DNA from: Chamaea fasciata
Lineage: Eukaryota > Chordata > Aves > Passeriformes > Sylviidae
Direction of reading: 5' to 3'
DNA: 64,000 nucleotides
NCBI GenBank assembly: GCA_029207755.1
Contig: JARCOQ010000002.1
Span: 41,240,244-41,304,243 of the forward strand
Shown here one piece after another: positions 25,504 to 38,101 of the stretch (the first letter of the stretch is position 1; every line of letters starts with the position of its first letter). Position numbers and translations under genes: made by a program. Under the pieces are notes generated by a model that had not been told where the DNA came from, searched no databases, and saw only the letters and a list, made by a program, of their open reading frames with translations.

Positions 25504-25594
25504 ATTTCCTTCTTCTGAAGATCTTTAACTAATGTTAAAGCTTTGAAAGTCCGGATAGGATCAAAGACAAATTCATCAGGAAGAATGTATCGAG
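25504..25594 (+). other. Candidate 5' untranslated or non-coding exon (speculative)
   Basis: This 91-base stretch follows an acceptor-like CCTTTATATGTAATTTCAG and ends in GAG then GTAAGTG, an excellent donor. It has stops in every frame near its 5' end, but an ATG at 25585-25587 (context AAGAATGT, with A at -3) stays open to the donor. It could be a 5' untranslated exon carrying a start codon, an exon of a non-coding RNA, or chance. Confidence 0.17.
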
Positions 25595-25875
25595 GTAAGT
25601 GACTAATTTCTTATACCAGTATACATTCACCTCATCAAGATTTCACCAGCTCTGAAAAAATTAGATCTGAATTGCCACTGAAGAGATTGTTTTTAATTAA
25701 AATGTATCATTTCAATAAGGAAGCGGAATTAAAGAAAATCCAGGAGACACTGTCCTCTTGCAGACAGGCAGAGTATTCAAAGATAGACCTGCCCATAAGA
25801 AATGAATTTTCCTGTCCTGACAATGCAAACAGTTAGGGAAAAATGTCTTTAAGCCATAAGTGTTTTCAAAAAGTG

Positions 25876-26058
25876 TAATTTAACTTTTAAAATAATTTAA
25901 TTTATTTTAAATAATAAAAATTAAAATAATAAAATATTATCGTTTAATATAATATAATATAATGATATTATATTATATAACAATATAGTATTTTATAATG
26001 TAATAATATAATAAAGTAAGAATAATTTAATGTATAATTTAAATTTAAAAATTAGAGT
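25876..26058. repeat. AT-only low-complexity block
   Basis: This stretch of almost pure A/T includes repeated TAATA units (TAATATAATATAATATAATG) and local palindromes such as ATAATATAATGATATTATAT. It is a low-complexity, easily melted region. Confidence 0.85.
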
Positions 26059-27054
26059 TTGTTTAAATTGTTGATGGAATCAAAGTTTCAAATGATTTGT
26101 GCAGAAAGCCTGTTGCTTTAAGGTTACACAAAAGATTCTTGTTCTTGGGAAAATTAGAATTTGCATTAAAATTATAGATTTACTATTCACCAATGTAATA
26201 GAGCAATTATCTAAAGTATTGGGTCCAAAGAGTAGTACAGTGCTCCATCAGAATGCATCAGATGGGCAAATGCATGGAAATCACTCTAACTGCTGGTGAA
26301 ATGCAAAAGTACGTGGAAAAAACCTCTGTGACTTAAACACTACAAAACCACTGTGGCAAAATGTTCCAGCCCAAAACATTGGAAAGTGTCAGTGGGATAC
26401 AGCTGCCAAGGCACAACTGGTCAGTACACACAAGTCCTTGCAGCTTGAGCAAGTCCAGTGCTTGGCCTTGATTGACACTGATGTTTAAAACAGGCAGAAC
26501 CCAGAGCTGTCCAGCTGCCTACAATACTGCCGCTCTCAACCAGAAATAATAAAAAAGCAGGTTTTCAATCACACCCATAGAGTTGAATTTAGCCAAGAGA
26601 TCTGTTAAAAAATTGTACTTACCTACTACCTAATTTTAGGCCTATATTCAGCGTATCCTACCATGGGAAAACCCAGAGAAGGAGTCACGGCACATCACTT
26701 CTCACCTCATCTCAAAGGCTGTTTCCTATATTGCTTAATAAGCATCACTTAATTTTACTGTAACACATTTAACGTATGAAAGCACATTTAATGTATAGTA
26801 AAATCAGGATACAAGACCCATTGAAAATTAGCTGGGATTTTTTGTTTTTAAAGCTTCTCAGTTACCTGCCGAAGTCTTTTTCCTCTGATCACTAACTATT
26901 GATTTGAACCAGTAATGATAGTTTGTATGCTCAGTGTGTCCTGGTATGGGGGATTTTTGCTGTCAACTCATAAATTTTAAAACTGTTTCATAGATTCTTC
27001 CATCTGAGCAGCTCTTCTTAACCTGATTCTTATAGGCAAGTGAAAAGTAACTGC
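26059..27054. other. Unique AT-rich DNA, no gene seen
   Basis: No named repeat or convincing reading frame. The 66-codon frame at 26099-26299 (+) has no known motif. Confidence 0.45.
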
Positions 27055-27120
27055 AACCATCTAATCTAACCTCACATATAACCTCAGCAGCAAAGACTTC
27101 CAAAGATGAGCTCCCAACTC
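27055..27120 (-). mobile_element. Possible ancient CR1-type 3' relic
   Basis: ACCATCTAATCTAACCTCAC followed by ATATAACCTCAGC is faintly similar to the antisense 3' region of old sauropsid CR1 elements ('...catctagtctgacctcctgtataacacagg...'). It is very diverged and the call rests on a short match. Confidence 0.25.
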
Positions 27121-30100
27121 CTTAGTCATCGAATTTGAAAACAGTAATGATTATTGTGCTGCTTCAGAACTTGAGCATCTGACTCTAAATAAGATGTTAA
27201 TGTAATGAATGTTACTTCCCACATAGTTTTGAGAAATAGGTATTCCAAAACAGCTTCACTTCACTTTTATGTGAATATAGTTTTTCTGGCAGATGTACAA
27301 GTGATAATGCAATAGAATTCTTAGGGTTAAGAAACCTAAGCAACACAAAATTAGTGTGCTGTATACCATATGGTTTAAACACTCGTTAAACAGGATATTA
27401 AAAAATAATAGATCTGCATATCAAAATTATTTTAAGCTTTTAATAACTCATCAATTAGGTGATTGGTGGGGAGTCTAGGAAGGAAAAAAAAATCAGACTA
27501 TAATTTAAAGCTTTTGTCAGCTACTGTTGAAAAAGCAAAATCATTGTCAGTTAGAAAAAGGGGGTTTTGCCATCCACAGATAGCATAAAAGTGGAGTGTT
27601 TGTCTAGGAGGAAGTCAGACAGATGCAGGTAATCAAAAAACTGATCGACTCAATGTGCATATATACATATGAGTAGGTTTGAGCTTCAATGTGACCAGAG
27701 ATTGGAATACCTCTCATAACAGCACACAGACGACTTTCATGGGAAAGCAGTGACACTTGAAAAGACTTAAAATACTGGTGGATGATGTTCTGAAAGATCT
27801 GTGTCCACTCTGGTACCACAGCCTCAATAGTTAATGTGATCCCTGCATATATTAATTCTGGTGTTACTGGTGGCCAAGGGAATGACATTTCTCCTAAGCT
27901 GGTGGACTGGAAGACTCAGAGAAGTGCAACAATGCTTACTGAGGGTTGAACAAAGCCTTAGAAGGAAAAACCTGAGGAGCTCATTCTAACAAGAGCATAT
28001 ATGGGTAATCAGATCACATTCTAGAGGGGGGAAGGCACGTAAAAGTGGACTTTACACTCTAGCAGAAAATGTGAAGCTGAAAGTGTGAAAGGTGAAGATG
28101 GGAAAAATTAGATTGGAGTTTGAGGATATTACAAGAGTGAACAATTGAATGTTTTGATTGGAATATATGTACAGATGTTCATTCTTTGCAAATAATTGTA
28201 AATAATACACAAGACTTCAGACAGCTGTGTATTTTAAGGAGCTGCTAAGTCTTCTTAAGTAGTTCCCAATAATAATTCACATTTTTCTCTTCAGTTTCTA
28301 TTTACCAGTTGACTAAGCCTATAATTATCTGTATGCCTGTGAAACTAGCTCCTGGTATGCACCAGAGAATGTGTTATTGGTTTCCACAGAAGCAGAATCA
28401 AATCACGAAGGCTCACAATAATCATCCTTTTTTTTTGCCTGAATCAGTTCTTCAGTACCTTTAAAAAAACCCAAAAAACAACAGAGGACTACCCCAGAAT
28501 TTACTCACTTGCAATGCTATATTTTAAAGTTAAGAAAACAGTTGCTAATTATTTGGAGAGATTATTTTGCTGTTAATATTAAAAGAGAAAACAACTCCAG
28601 TATGCTTTTGTTTTCAGCTCCTGTGTATTGTTAATTTAAAGTCACAGTTTCTCGACCTTCTTGACCATTGATTTCATTCTCTCTGTTCTGATTTGGCTTT
28701 CTTTGGCAGACATCATACTACCTCATCTTCTCTTTTAATAGTTAGAAGACTACTCTCAAGGCCAGAAAGACCATTTGCTTCCACCTTGACCTGCATTCAA
28801 AAAAAAAAAAAAAGTAACAATGCATTGACGTTCTGATATGTTTCGGCCTTATTAAATGGATTTAAACCTAGTGATTTTAACACTCCAAAGAAATCTTCCC
28901 ATCAGATTTCAGAAATATCAGCCAAATTTTCATGCATACAGCAGCATTTCTAGCCTTTATGAATGATTCTGAAGTCAATATACAAGTAAATAAGATTTTT
29001 TTTTCCAAGGTTTTATTGCTGTAGATATTATTGTACTGACATGTTAATCTTCTGCTGAATTAATGGTCTTCATGTGCTCCCTTCTTCTCTACATGAACAT
29101 ACTTTTTATAAAAACTAGATGAGAAAATTAGTAAGATAGAACCAATATAATTTATTTTACATTGTTATTTGTTTACATGTAATTGTCTGCTTTGTTCATT
29201 TTTTCCACTGTTGTCAAGATTTTAGAGAAATGGAAATTTTGAGTCCATTATACATTTAATTGTATTACAGTATTTCTTGGTGAAATAATATTTACACATA
29301 CTTTTGCTTAAGATACATTCAGTGGAACTTTATGATATTATTAAAACTTTTGGTTTATTTCTTAAATAATTTATGAAAAAATCAATTAATTTAATGTGGT
29401 TATTTTTCATAATCAGTTCTTACATTCTTAACCAGAACTGACAAAATCCTGAAATTAAATGTTAAAATGAAGAGCTGAAAAATGCTGTTTTAAAAGATCA
29501 AGATCAAAACGTGAACTTTTCAAAACAATCTTTATTAAAAAGTCATTTCAAGAAATAGTGACATTTCAATGACCTCAACACTGCACTTTTTCATGAACTA
29601 ACTATTCATTTCTTTATTCATCTTTGTTTCCTGAGCCTATCCAGATAGATTGCTCATTCCTCTTGCATGGAAAAGAAATGACTTACTCATTTTTCCTGGC
29701 TGATGTTGCAATACATCTTTCCCTAAAAAAGGTTGTAGGACTGACAGGAGCAAAAAAGGGAAAGATTAATTGTCGTGAAGCCATACATTAATGCTTGGGA
29801 TACATGAGAAGAAAAATTAATGTTTCCCTCTTCCCTGTGGGTCTTAAAGTGGTTAGTATTAAACAAGGTTGCTCATAACAGTAAAAACTTTTTTCCCTTG
29901 TCATAAATTATTTCTGTTTTGAAGAGAAACACACAAGGCACAGAACCTTGCTGTTTCACTAGATGTGGTCTTGCATTGCCCGTATTTTCACTGGGTAAAC
30001 TCAGAGAAACCGCTGAAGCTAGGATAGTGTCCTACAGAAGTGGTATTCCTTTTCTCCCCCTCAATTTACTAGTCATTGGTGTTCCTTTACACAGTAAATA

Positions 30101-30597
30101 ATGATGTGAATTTAGTGGCTCTGTTTCTCAGAAAATATTGTGTTTTCTATCCAGATATAGTCTGAAGACCTTAATGTCACTTGGCCATTTGGATAACTGC
30201 AATCGTTAAAGAAATGATGACTTTGTGGATACCAAGAATATGATCAAGTAAATGCACACAAATCTAGTTGTATCCCACAGACTTGTTTGAAGGAGCTCAC
30301 TAGTGGTCCAACATACATGATAGAATGGTTGATTGGTAGAAGAGAGAAGGGAAACTGGTCATGGGAAAAGGAACCATTTCACAGAGAAAAAGCATCATAA
30401 AAACCAAAAAATAACTATAGAGTCAAAGATATTAATAATTATTTTTAGAGTCTCATACTCCTAATACCGTGATTAACATTAAAATTAACATTAAAATTAA
30501 AATTAAAATTGATAGAGCAAATTTACTATTATATATATTATGATTCTATTCCCTATCAGAAATCCCAATGCAAAACATCTGCTGCAATACAGAATAT
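27121..30597. other. Unique AT-rich DNA, no gene seen
   Basis: No named repeat or gene recognised. There is a run of 16 A at 28799-28814 and a (TTAAAA)-like simple repeat at 30471-30511. The 94-codon minus frame at 27604-27888 has no recognisable domain. Confidence 0.45.
30471..30511. repeat. Simple repeat, ATTAAA-type
   Basis: Tandem ATTAACATTAAA and ATTAAA units occur just upstream of the LTR at 30.6 kb. Confidence 0.75.
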
Positions 30598-31707
30598 TGT
30601 GGAAGAGACAGGGGTTGACCTTGGTTGGCTGCTGAGTGCATACCAACTTTCTCCACCACTCCTTTTCCTCAACAGGACAGGGGAAAAAAATACAATCAAA
30701 AGTTCATGGGGACAACATGAATATAGGGAGATCCCTCAGCAGTTACAGTCACAGACAAAACAGACTTGAATTGGGAAAATTAATTAAATTTATTGCCAGT
30801 AAATTAGAGTAAAATAACGAGAAAAATAGAACAAATTTTAAAACATCTTTCCCCCATGCTCCCATCTTCCAAGCTCAGCTTCCTTTATTCCTGACTGTTC
30901 TACCTCTTACGATAAGCTGTGCAAGGAGATAGGGAATGGGGCTTATAGCCAGTTCATAACACTTTGTCTCTGTTGCTGTTTCCACCTCACACTCTTCCCC
31001 TGCTCCAGCATAGGATCTTTCCCACATGAGACAGTCCTCCAATGATTTCTCCAGTGTGATTCCTTCCCACAGGTTGCAGCACTTCACAAACTGCCTTAGC
31101 ATGGGGACTCCCACGCAATGCAATCCCTCAGGAAAATCTTCACCAGTATGGGTCCCCACCATGGGATCCCAGGACCTGCCAGAAAACCTGCTCCAGCATG
31201 CATTCCTCTCTGCTTGTCCTGCTCCACCCTGCTCCAGCATGAGCTCACCACAGGGTCACAGCTTTCTGCAGGGTATGTCCACCTGCTCCAGTTTGGAGTC
31301 CTCTAGAGCCTGCAGGTGGATCTGTGCTCCCTCACGGGCTGCAAGGGCACAGCTGCCTCACCACAGGCTGCACCACAGGCTGCAGGAGCATCTCTGCTGT
31401 AGTGCCTGGAGCACTTCCTCCCCCTCCTTCTGCACTGACATTGGTGTCTGCAGGGTTGCTTATCTCACACATTCTCACTGCTCTCTCCCATCTGCTGTTG
31501 TGCACTATTCTTTTCCCTTTTTGAAATCTATTATCCCACTGTCACTCCCACCATCACTGATGGGCTCAGCCTTGTCCAGTGGCAGGTCCATCTTGGAGCC
31601 AACTGACATTGCCTCTGTTGGACACAGAAGCAGCTTCTGATGACTTCTCACAGAAGGCACCTCTACAGATCCCCTGCTACCAGAACCTGTCCACACAAAC
31701 CCAATAC
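30598..31707 (-). mobile_element. Solo LTR of an avian endogenous retrovirus (near full length)
   Basis: Read on the minus strand this matches, along its length, an abundant bird LTR that I recall as ERVL-like (class from memory). The plus strand starts with TGTGG and GGTTGACCTTGGTTGGCTG. The polyadenylation signal on the minus strand is at 30789-30794. Next comes a GC-rich body built of diverged ~35-45 base units with the theme CTCCAGCATG...TCCCAC (about 30990-31420). The far end has TGGAGCCAACTGACATTGCC, CTTCTCACAGAAGGCACC and ACACAAACCCAATA. CpG sites are mostly lost, so the copy is old. No internal retroviral genes flank it. The 204-codon plus-strand frame at 31026-31640 is antisense to the LTR and is a composition artefact. 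Confidence 0.85.
30789..30794 (-). terminator. LTR polyadenylation signal (minus strand)
   Basis: TTTATT on the plus strand reads AATAAA on the minus strand. The same signal sits at the same place in the related LTR at 57053-57058. Confidence 0.6.
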
Positions 31708-34700
31708 TACTATGCAGATAGTTACAGTTATATTTAAATATGTACATTTAAATATTCTAATTTTCGACTGATTCATGTAGTATATGTCCACAGCCCTGGA
31801 TGAAGTGTGTAATACAAAGTTGTCTAAAGCATTTGTCAAATGTTATTGAAGGTGAAGTGTAAAATTTCACCTTCGGGGCAAAAAGACCTTCATTTCAAAT
31901 CTCACAATAAGATGCTAGTGAGAGATACAATTCCCATAGGTCTGTGGCTGTGAGAAGGGTTAACACAAGAGCAAATCAAGCATGTGGGAAGAATCACAAG
32001 TAGTGTGAGTCAATGCTTGTGTGACACTGTCTGATCATCTGGACCACACAGTTCATCAGGAGCTCTGAGGGCAAATGGATGTATAAAAAAAAGCTTTCCA
32101 CTAGATAAGTCTTTATTAGCTACTCTGAGGCCTTCATTTCATTACCAGTAAACAAGGCATTTGCCTTCCAAAAAAGCACTTCAACTGATCAAATACGTAC
32201 TCTGATTATGAATGAGTTGCATGCAGATATGTTCACAGATATATCTACAAGCATGCAGATATAATAGCTTAGTGGCACTTGGGCAACATTGAATATAGAT
32301 GATCATTTACATAATTGCAGCATCCATGATTGTACTCCCTCATTGCTGAAGAGAACTTTGGGGGTTTTCCTGATAACACATAATTCATTTTCTTTTGGCA
32401 CTGAAAGGATGGGTATTCAAGTAGCCTGTTGTCAGTACTGTAGATGTTATGCAATTAAAGCTGTTGGGGAAAAAACACATTTCATTTGATGAAAAAAAAC
32501 TTTTGCTGTCATTTTCTCCTTTAAGACAGAGGGACACTTGTAATTTAAAAAGTCATCAAACTTTACCTGATCATATGATTGAAAAAATCTTCATTTACTC
32601 GTTCTCCAAGTCTTCTAAAAAACTAATGCTGAAGTTGAAACATTCAGCTAATTTAAAATTAACCAAGATTTCTCACAGTTATGCTCTTGGTTTTCGTACT
32701 CCTTTGCTTTCATCTTTAGCTAATGTTTTGCATAGTAATATTATATCAACATACTGAAAGTAAATAATACAGCTAGTAGTATTAGCATTCAAGGTATCTT
32801 CAGTCTGGACCCCTTTGTACTCAGCTGGATTTTCTTCAAAGGATTTAACAGCTGCAAGGAAAAGATGTTCTTTGCCTTTCACAGAGATGGGATATATTAT
32901 TACAGAGATTAAGATCCAGAGAGAAGGCTTTTGCTCAGCAAATGGGATGAGCATAAAATGTAGGACCTTAAATCCAAGATAGTAATTTTTAAATTATCTG
33001 TACTTTGAATGAAGCTTTGTGACAATGATATCTGCATCCTATCCAGCTTCTAGCTCAGGAGCTTATACTGCCTCCTCACAGTGTCCTTCTAGTTAGCAAC
33101 AATTACAGTGGAAAAATATGGCAGAAATATTACAAATACTAGTGGGGGCAAAAAAAACCTCACTACTGGGAGCACCAAGAGCATGATCAAGAAGCTATAT
33201 CTGCACTCTCACAGTCCAGCAGCACATCTACTGGGCCACAGAAACTTCCTCACATAGAAAATTCCTCTTTTTCAGACTCTGATTATGTGGTCCTGTCCCC
33301 ACAACAGCACAGGGGTGAATGATGCCATCCCACATGGTGCTGCTGCAGTGCCTGGTGTCACGAGACTCTGTTGGTGATAGGAATTAATCGTAAAATCAAA
33401 ATATCCTGTGTTGCTTCTTCTGTCAGATTTTAAAAGATTGTGTATTGACACTCACATCAGCAGAAAAACTTTAAAAACATGGGGTCGTGGCCCAAATGGA
33501 CACGCCTGAAGTTCACCTAATGGAAGGATTCTTGACAAATAAAATATCCTCTCCACCACTTTTGCCTTGGGAAGCATATTCAAGTTGAAGAAATATAGAC
33601 TTGGACACCTTTATTCATTGTTGCAAATGTATTATACTAGGAAGCCACTAGATTTTCTTAGATATTTTCCTAAAAACATGGGTTGCTGTGTAAAAATTAA
33701 ACTTAAAATTTTATGTTTAATCATAAAAAAAATAAAAGGTGATTATATTTTCCCCAAAGGCTATAAATCTATTCTTGTAGTACGCATTGTGAGGATGGAC
33801 ATTAACAAGGGATTCAAAAAAGAATTTTTGCTAGTAAGACCAGTATCAATATTTTTTCTCCCCCCATACTAATTTTCTGCTCTTTATTTATATCATCCTT
33901 TTGAATTTTATTAGCACTTATAATATTTTTTCTTGATCTTTGAATAATAACTTTCTATGTTTTGTTATATACACATAGTAACAATATTTTGTTAGCATTA
34001 TTTCTGAAATGGTTTGCATATTAGTAGTTTAAATAATAAATATATATAAAGAGATGCAAAAATCAAAAGATTCTTCATCTTGTTGGTCCTAGAAGGATGA
34101 AATTTTTAGAAGTTTGTGTTTAGATTCTTAGATAATATTTGTATAAATAAAACATCTAGAGTGGATTCTTTAATAAGCTTCACTTTTCTTAACTTTCATA
34201 TACACAAGAATTTGAATATGTGAGAGATTACAGAGGTTTTGTACTAAATGTTTATTTTAATTTCTTGCTAATTTCAGTTATTATTTTGTTAAAATTAGTT
34301 AACAGATGGAAGTTTTTTCTATTTCTCTGCTGTAACAAAGATCCAAACTAATTGATCAACTTTCACGACAGAATAGCGATGAAATTTCATGGGGGGCTGT
34401 GGACAGAAAGCACTGGATTTATCAAGATCTGTGAATCAGTTCCTGTATTTGATCATGAAGTTCCTGACTGACAAATTGCTGAAGAAAAGACAACACAAAA
34501 TCAATTTATGATATTCCTTTCTAATCATTATTGAGATCAATATCTTTGATTATGTTTCTTAACCAATTTTTCATCTTATTAATGGTAATCTCAAAGTTTA
34601 ACAATTTTCTTAGCTTTACATTTATTTTAGGTTTTTTAAAATACCAGTGCATATCAGGTCTTGTTCTGCAAAAGTGATCCACAGCTAAGTGTTACTGGCC

Positions 34701-36611
34701 TGCCAAATAATTTCATCATTGCTCTTCTATAAGAATTTAAATTTATTATCTATCTTGCTTTAATAGACAGATGAGAGGAAGAAAATTATAAATTGTCTGA
34801 CAGTTTCATGCTATTTAAATGCATATGTAACTCAATACATCAATCTTCAACATTTTGGCTATCGCTTTTACGGAAAATGCTAGAAAATCTGAAGGGGGAA
34901 AGAAGAACAGAAAGCATACACAGGCCAAATAAGTGTGTGCCTCAGAATGGCAGCAATTTGACCTGACAATAATGTAGATTGATAAAAAGCAAGAATAAAG
35001 AACTGTTTTCTCATTAATTTGTATTTTTAAACATCAAAACCCTTGAAGAGCTGTCGGCAAAAATGTGTAAGACTTTAACAAAAGCCAGAATTGCCATCAC
35101 AAGGCATGAGAAGATGGCAGGTTGTCCTTTTATATGCACATTACCATATGCTTGAGTTAAGTTTTGTAGAGGTTTGTCTTCTTAGAGTCTTATATTCAAA
35201 TAATTTAGTTGGATGAACTTAAGCCTGCTCACATTATGTAGCTGACAGACTCATAACTGCTGCTTATATTAGCTGATTGCAAAATGGGGAAATCATTGCC
35301 AATTTCAATTAAAAGACAGAGAACATTCTTTGAAAAAATGCATTTTTGTCTCTTTTAACAATGCATTATGCCTTCTGTCTCATTTGGAGCTGAATGATCA
35401 TTTCATTACCAGATGGTTTTAGTACTGTATCACTGATATCATGTAAATAAGGAATTCAAGTCTGTGGAACTGGTGTTTCTTAGAGGGATTTTTTAATTTT
35501 ACTCTTTAATAAAAAATTTATAACTTTATTTCTTAAATCTAGATATTTCACTTTATAAAGACTGGTACTAGTTGAAGGCACTAAAAAGCAGTAATTCAAA
35601 TGCCACAGTGTCATTTCAAATCATCAAGACCTTTACTTGCCAATTCTTCACAGAATCTGCAACTGCAATACTACACATAGCAGACATCAAACTCCTCTTT
35701 TTATTGAATTCAATGTTGAAAAGCCAGCTGATCATAGCAGAAGGAGGTTAGGTGTCATCTTTTCCCAGACAACTGGAGGAAACTGCAAAGCTGGAAAGTC
35801 AGTTTCACATTCTCGCATGTAAGAATTTTCTGATTACTTTAGTATTGAAACCAAACAAATTTTGTATGCTAGGGTCTGTCTATCAGAATGTATCCAATTA
35901 TTTCTTTAAACAAGTATGGCACTATTTCATTTCTGCTTCTGGCTTCAAGATTTACTGCTTTGATTTAGCTGAAAGTTGCACTTATTGCTGTACTGTGAAA
36001 CCTGAAAAGCATATCTTTTCACATTGTGCTGTCTCATTTAAGGTTTGAACTGATGCACTTCTTTGTACAGGAGAGCATCAGTGCTCTTACCAAAAACAAT
36101 TTTTTTGTTCTGAGGATTTAAAAGGTAGTTGCTGTAGGTGTTCATAAGGAAAGATCTAATTTTGCTATAGTTTTATTCAGTTGTACCTAAAATACCAAAA
36201 TTTTACTGTCTGGGGTTCTAAAAAATGAGAACACCATCAATGCAAATTGTATTAATCAAAGATATTGAACATGACAGCTAAACACAATTAAAATTCTTTT
36301 TTTCCCAAACAAGCTTGATTTCCAACAAAGTGAAGATGAAAATATCTGCAATTAACTGAAGATTCTCATCAAAACCTGTTTTAATGACTCCAGGATGTAA
36401 ACTTTGAGCCCCTTAATTATTTGCAATTCACCTTATTAGAGCCAGAATGTCTCCAGTTATTCACACACATTCTAAACTACTATGTCCCTTCTTTAATCTA
36501 TGAAAATCTTGGAACTGTGAAGCATGTACTCTCTTTTCTAAATTTTTCTAGATTTGTAGGCACATGTTAGCATTTCATCTGTATGTGTTTTAAATGATAT
36601 CTTTCACTTCT
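31708..36611. other. Unique AT-rich DNA, no gene seen
   Basis: Nearly 5 kb with no repeat I can name. Open frames (32449-32757 +, 32679-32954 -, 33567-33872 +, 35752-36048 +) have no known motif. The part around 35230-35440 has the look of a conserved non-coding element, but that is an impression that needs alignment. Confidence 0.45.
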
Positions 36612-37058
36612 TGTCTCTAGCACTGATGGAGTCAGGCCTGAGGGATATGGGTCAGGTGAAGAATAAAGCCAAGACCCAGAATTTTAGGAAAGCAGAAATT
36701 CAGCTCTGCAAAATTAGTCAAGAGCACCTCCTGGGAAGCCGCCCTCAGGGGCAAGGGAGCAGAATAGAGTGGGAGGTCTTTAAGGATGTCTTCCAGACAG
36801 AGTAAGAGATAGTGATCTCCAGGTGTAAGCAATCAGGAAAGGAAGATAAGACTGGCATGATGAGGCAGATTGGCCACCCTTCTGGTCAGACTAAAGGGAG
36901 ACAAAGAAATGCACAGGCAGAGGAAATGGAGACAGGTGTCCTAGGAAGAGTATAGGGACACGGTAGTTGTGCAGGAATGGGATCAGGAAGGTAAAGGTGG
37001 GACTGGAACAGACCTTGGCAAGGGAAGAAAGGAACAATATGAGTGGCTTCCATACATA

Positions 37059-37278
37059 TGTCAGGCAAGATTTGCCTTGTGGAGCCATGTTGCCTTGAAC
37101 TGCCTGTTTATCCTCCGTGTGCCTTAGCACATCTTCTAGGAGAAACGGTTCCATGATGTTTCCATGTACAAGGTAGATAGTTCACAGGATACTCCATTCT
37201 ATCCTTTTAAGAAAATGGGTGCAGTGTGTCCTAGTTTCCAATCACTAATGATTTCACTTGACTACCATGGCTTCTCGC
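37059..37278 (-). pseudogene. Inverted fragment of CR1 ORF2 reverse transcriptase
   Basis: The minus-strand translation includes MEPFLLEDVLRH and QGKSCLTYV, typical of the CR1 reverse transcriptase region just before its central motifs. The upstream part in the same orientation corresponds to sequence around the protein's GD/SGEV-like segment. It lies opposite in strand to the CR1 segments on both sides. The left junction shares about five bases (GTCAG) with the forward segment, a microhomology-like join. Confidence 0.8.
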
Positions 37279-37285
37279 CAATTGA

Positions 37286-37552
37286 TCCACCAATGACATA
37301 CAGTATAAGTGCACACTCTGCAAGTCTGCAGATGACATCAAGCTGAGTGATGCGGTTGACAAGGCAAAAGGCTGGGATGCCATTCAGAGGGACTTGGATA
37401 AGCTCAAAAGGTGGGCCCATGAGGATCCCATAATGTTCAACAAGGCCAAGTGCAAGGTCTTGCATGTAGGTTGGGGTAATCCCCAGTATTCATTCAAAAT
37501 GAGATTGAGAGAATCCCTGATAAGGAGGGCCTGGGGATTCTGGACATGATTT
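37286..37552 (+). pseudogene. CR1 ORF2 reverse transcriptase C-terminal fragment
   Basis: This open stretch of about 85 codons carries the NDI segment, then CTLCKSADDIKLS with the catalytic ADD at 37328-37336, then AIQRDLDKL, FNKAKCKVLH and GWGNPQY. These match the end of the CR1 reverse transcriptase in order. The residue before ADD is Ser where the family normally has Phe followed by Ala-Asp-Asp, consistent with decay. It ends at a stop near 37550. Confidence 0.85.
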
Positions 37553-38101
37553 GGGGACGTGCACTGGTGCCCAGAAAGCCAGATGTACCCAGGACTGCAC
37601 CAAAAGAAGAGAGGCCAGCAGATCAAGGGAGCAGACTTTCTGGAGCAAGTCCTGAGAAGGTCCACAAAGATGACCAGAACACTGGGGCAACTCTCCCAGG
37701 ATGAAAGGCTGGAAGACCTGGGGCTCTTCAGTCTGGAGAAGAAAAGGTTTGGGAAAGACCTTCCAACAACATTTCAGTACCTAAATGGGGCTACAAGACA
37801 GATGGGGACAGGCTTTTTAGTAGAGCCTGCTGTAACAGGACAAGGGGTAATGGCTTTCAAACCAAAAGAGGATAGATTGAGACTAGATAAGGAAAGATAT
37901 TTTTTACAATGAAGTTGGTGAGACACTGGAAAACGTTACTGAGAGAAATAATGGATACTCCATTCCTAATAATATTCAAGGTCAGATGGGATGGAGCTTT
38001 GTGAGCAACCTGATCCAGCTGAGAATATCCCTGCTCATGGCAGGGGGGTTGGACTATATGATTTTTAAAGATCCCTTCCAAACCCAAACTATTCTATGAT
38101 T

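Larger units (their letters stand above)
36612..38101 (+). mobile_element. Rearranged CR1 LINE copy (three segments, middle one inverted)
   Basis: Segment 1 (36612-37062, +) is the ORF2 linker between endonuclease and reverse transcriptase, with CCTGAGGGATATGGGTCAGG, CAGAATTTTAGGAAAGC and AGAAATGCACAGGCAGAGG. Segment 2 (about 37059-37278) is on the minus strand and encodes an early part of the reverse transcriptase. Segment 3 (about 37279-38101, +) holds the end of the reverse transcriptase, the 3' untranslated region and the tail ATTCTATGATTTA. The protein is broken by stops, the inversion and missing sequence, so this is a dead copy. All three pieces belong to one element family and in the right overall order, so one rearranged insertion is likelier than three insertions. 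Confidence 0.88.

Noticed and set aside
28799..28814. 16-A run as the tail of a processed pseudogene
   Set aside because: No recognisable gene-derived sequence precedes it, and no target-site duplication is visible.
31026..31640. 204-codon open frame, the longest in the window
   Set aside because: It lies antisense within an LTR whose GC-rich body lacks stop codons by composition. The peptide mirrors the repeated LTR units and has no domain.
37559..37912. 117-codon open frame on the plus strand
   Set aside because: It is CR1 3' untranslated sequence, not a separate gene.
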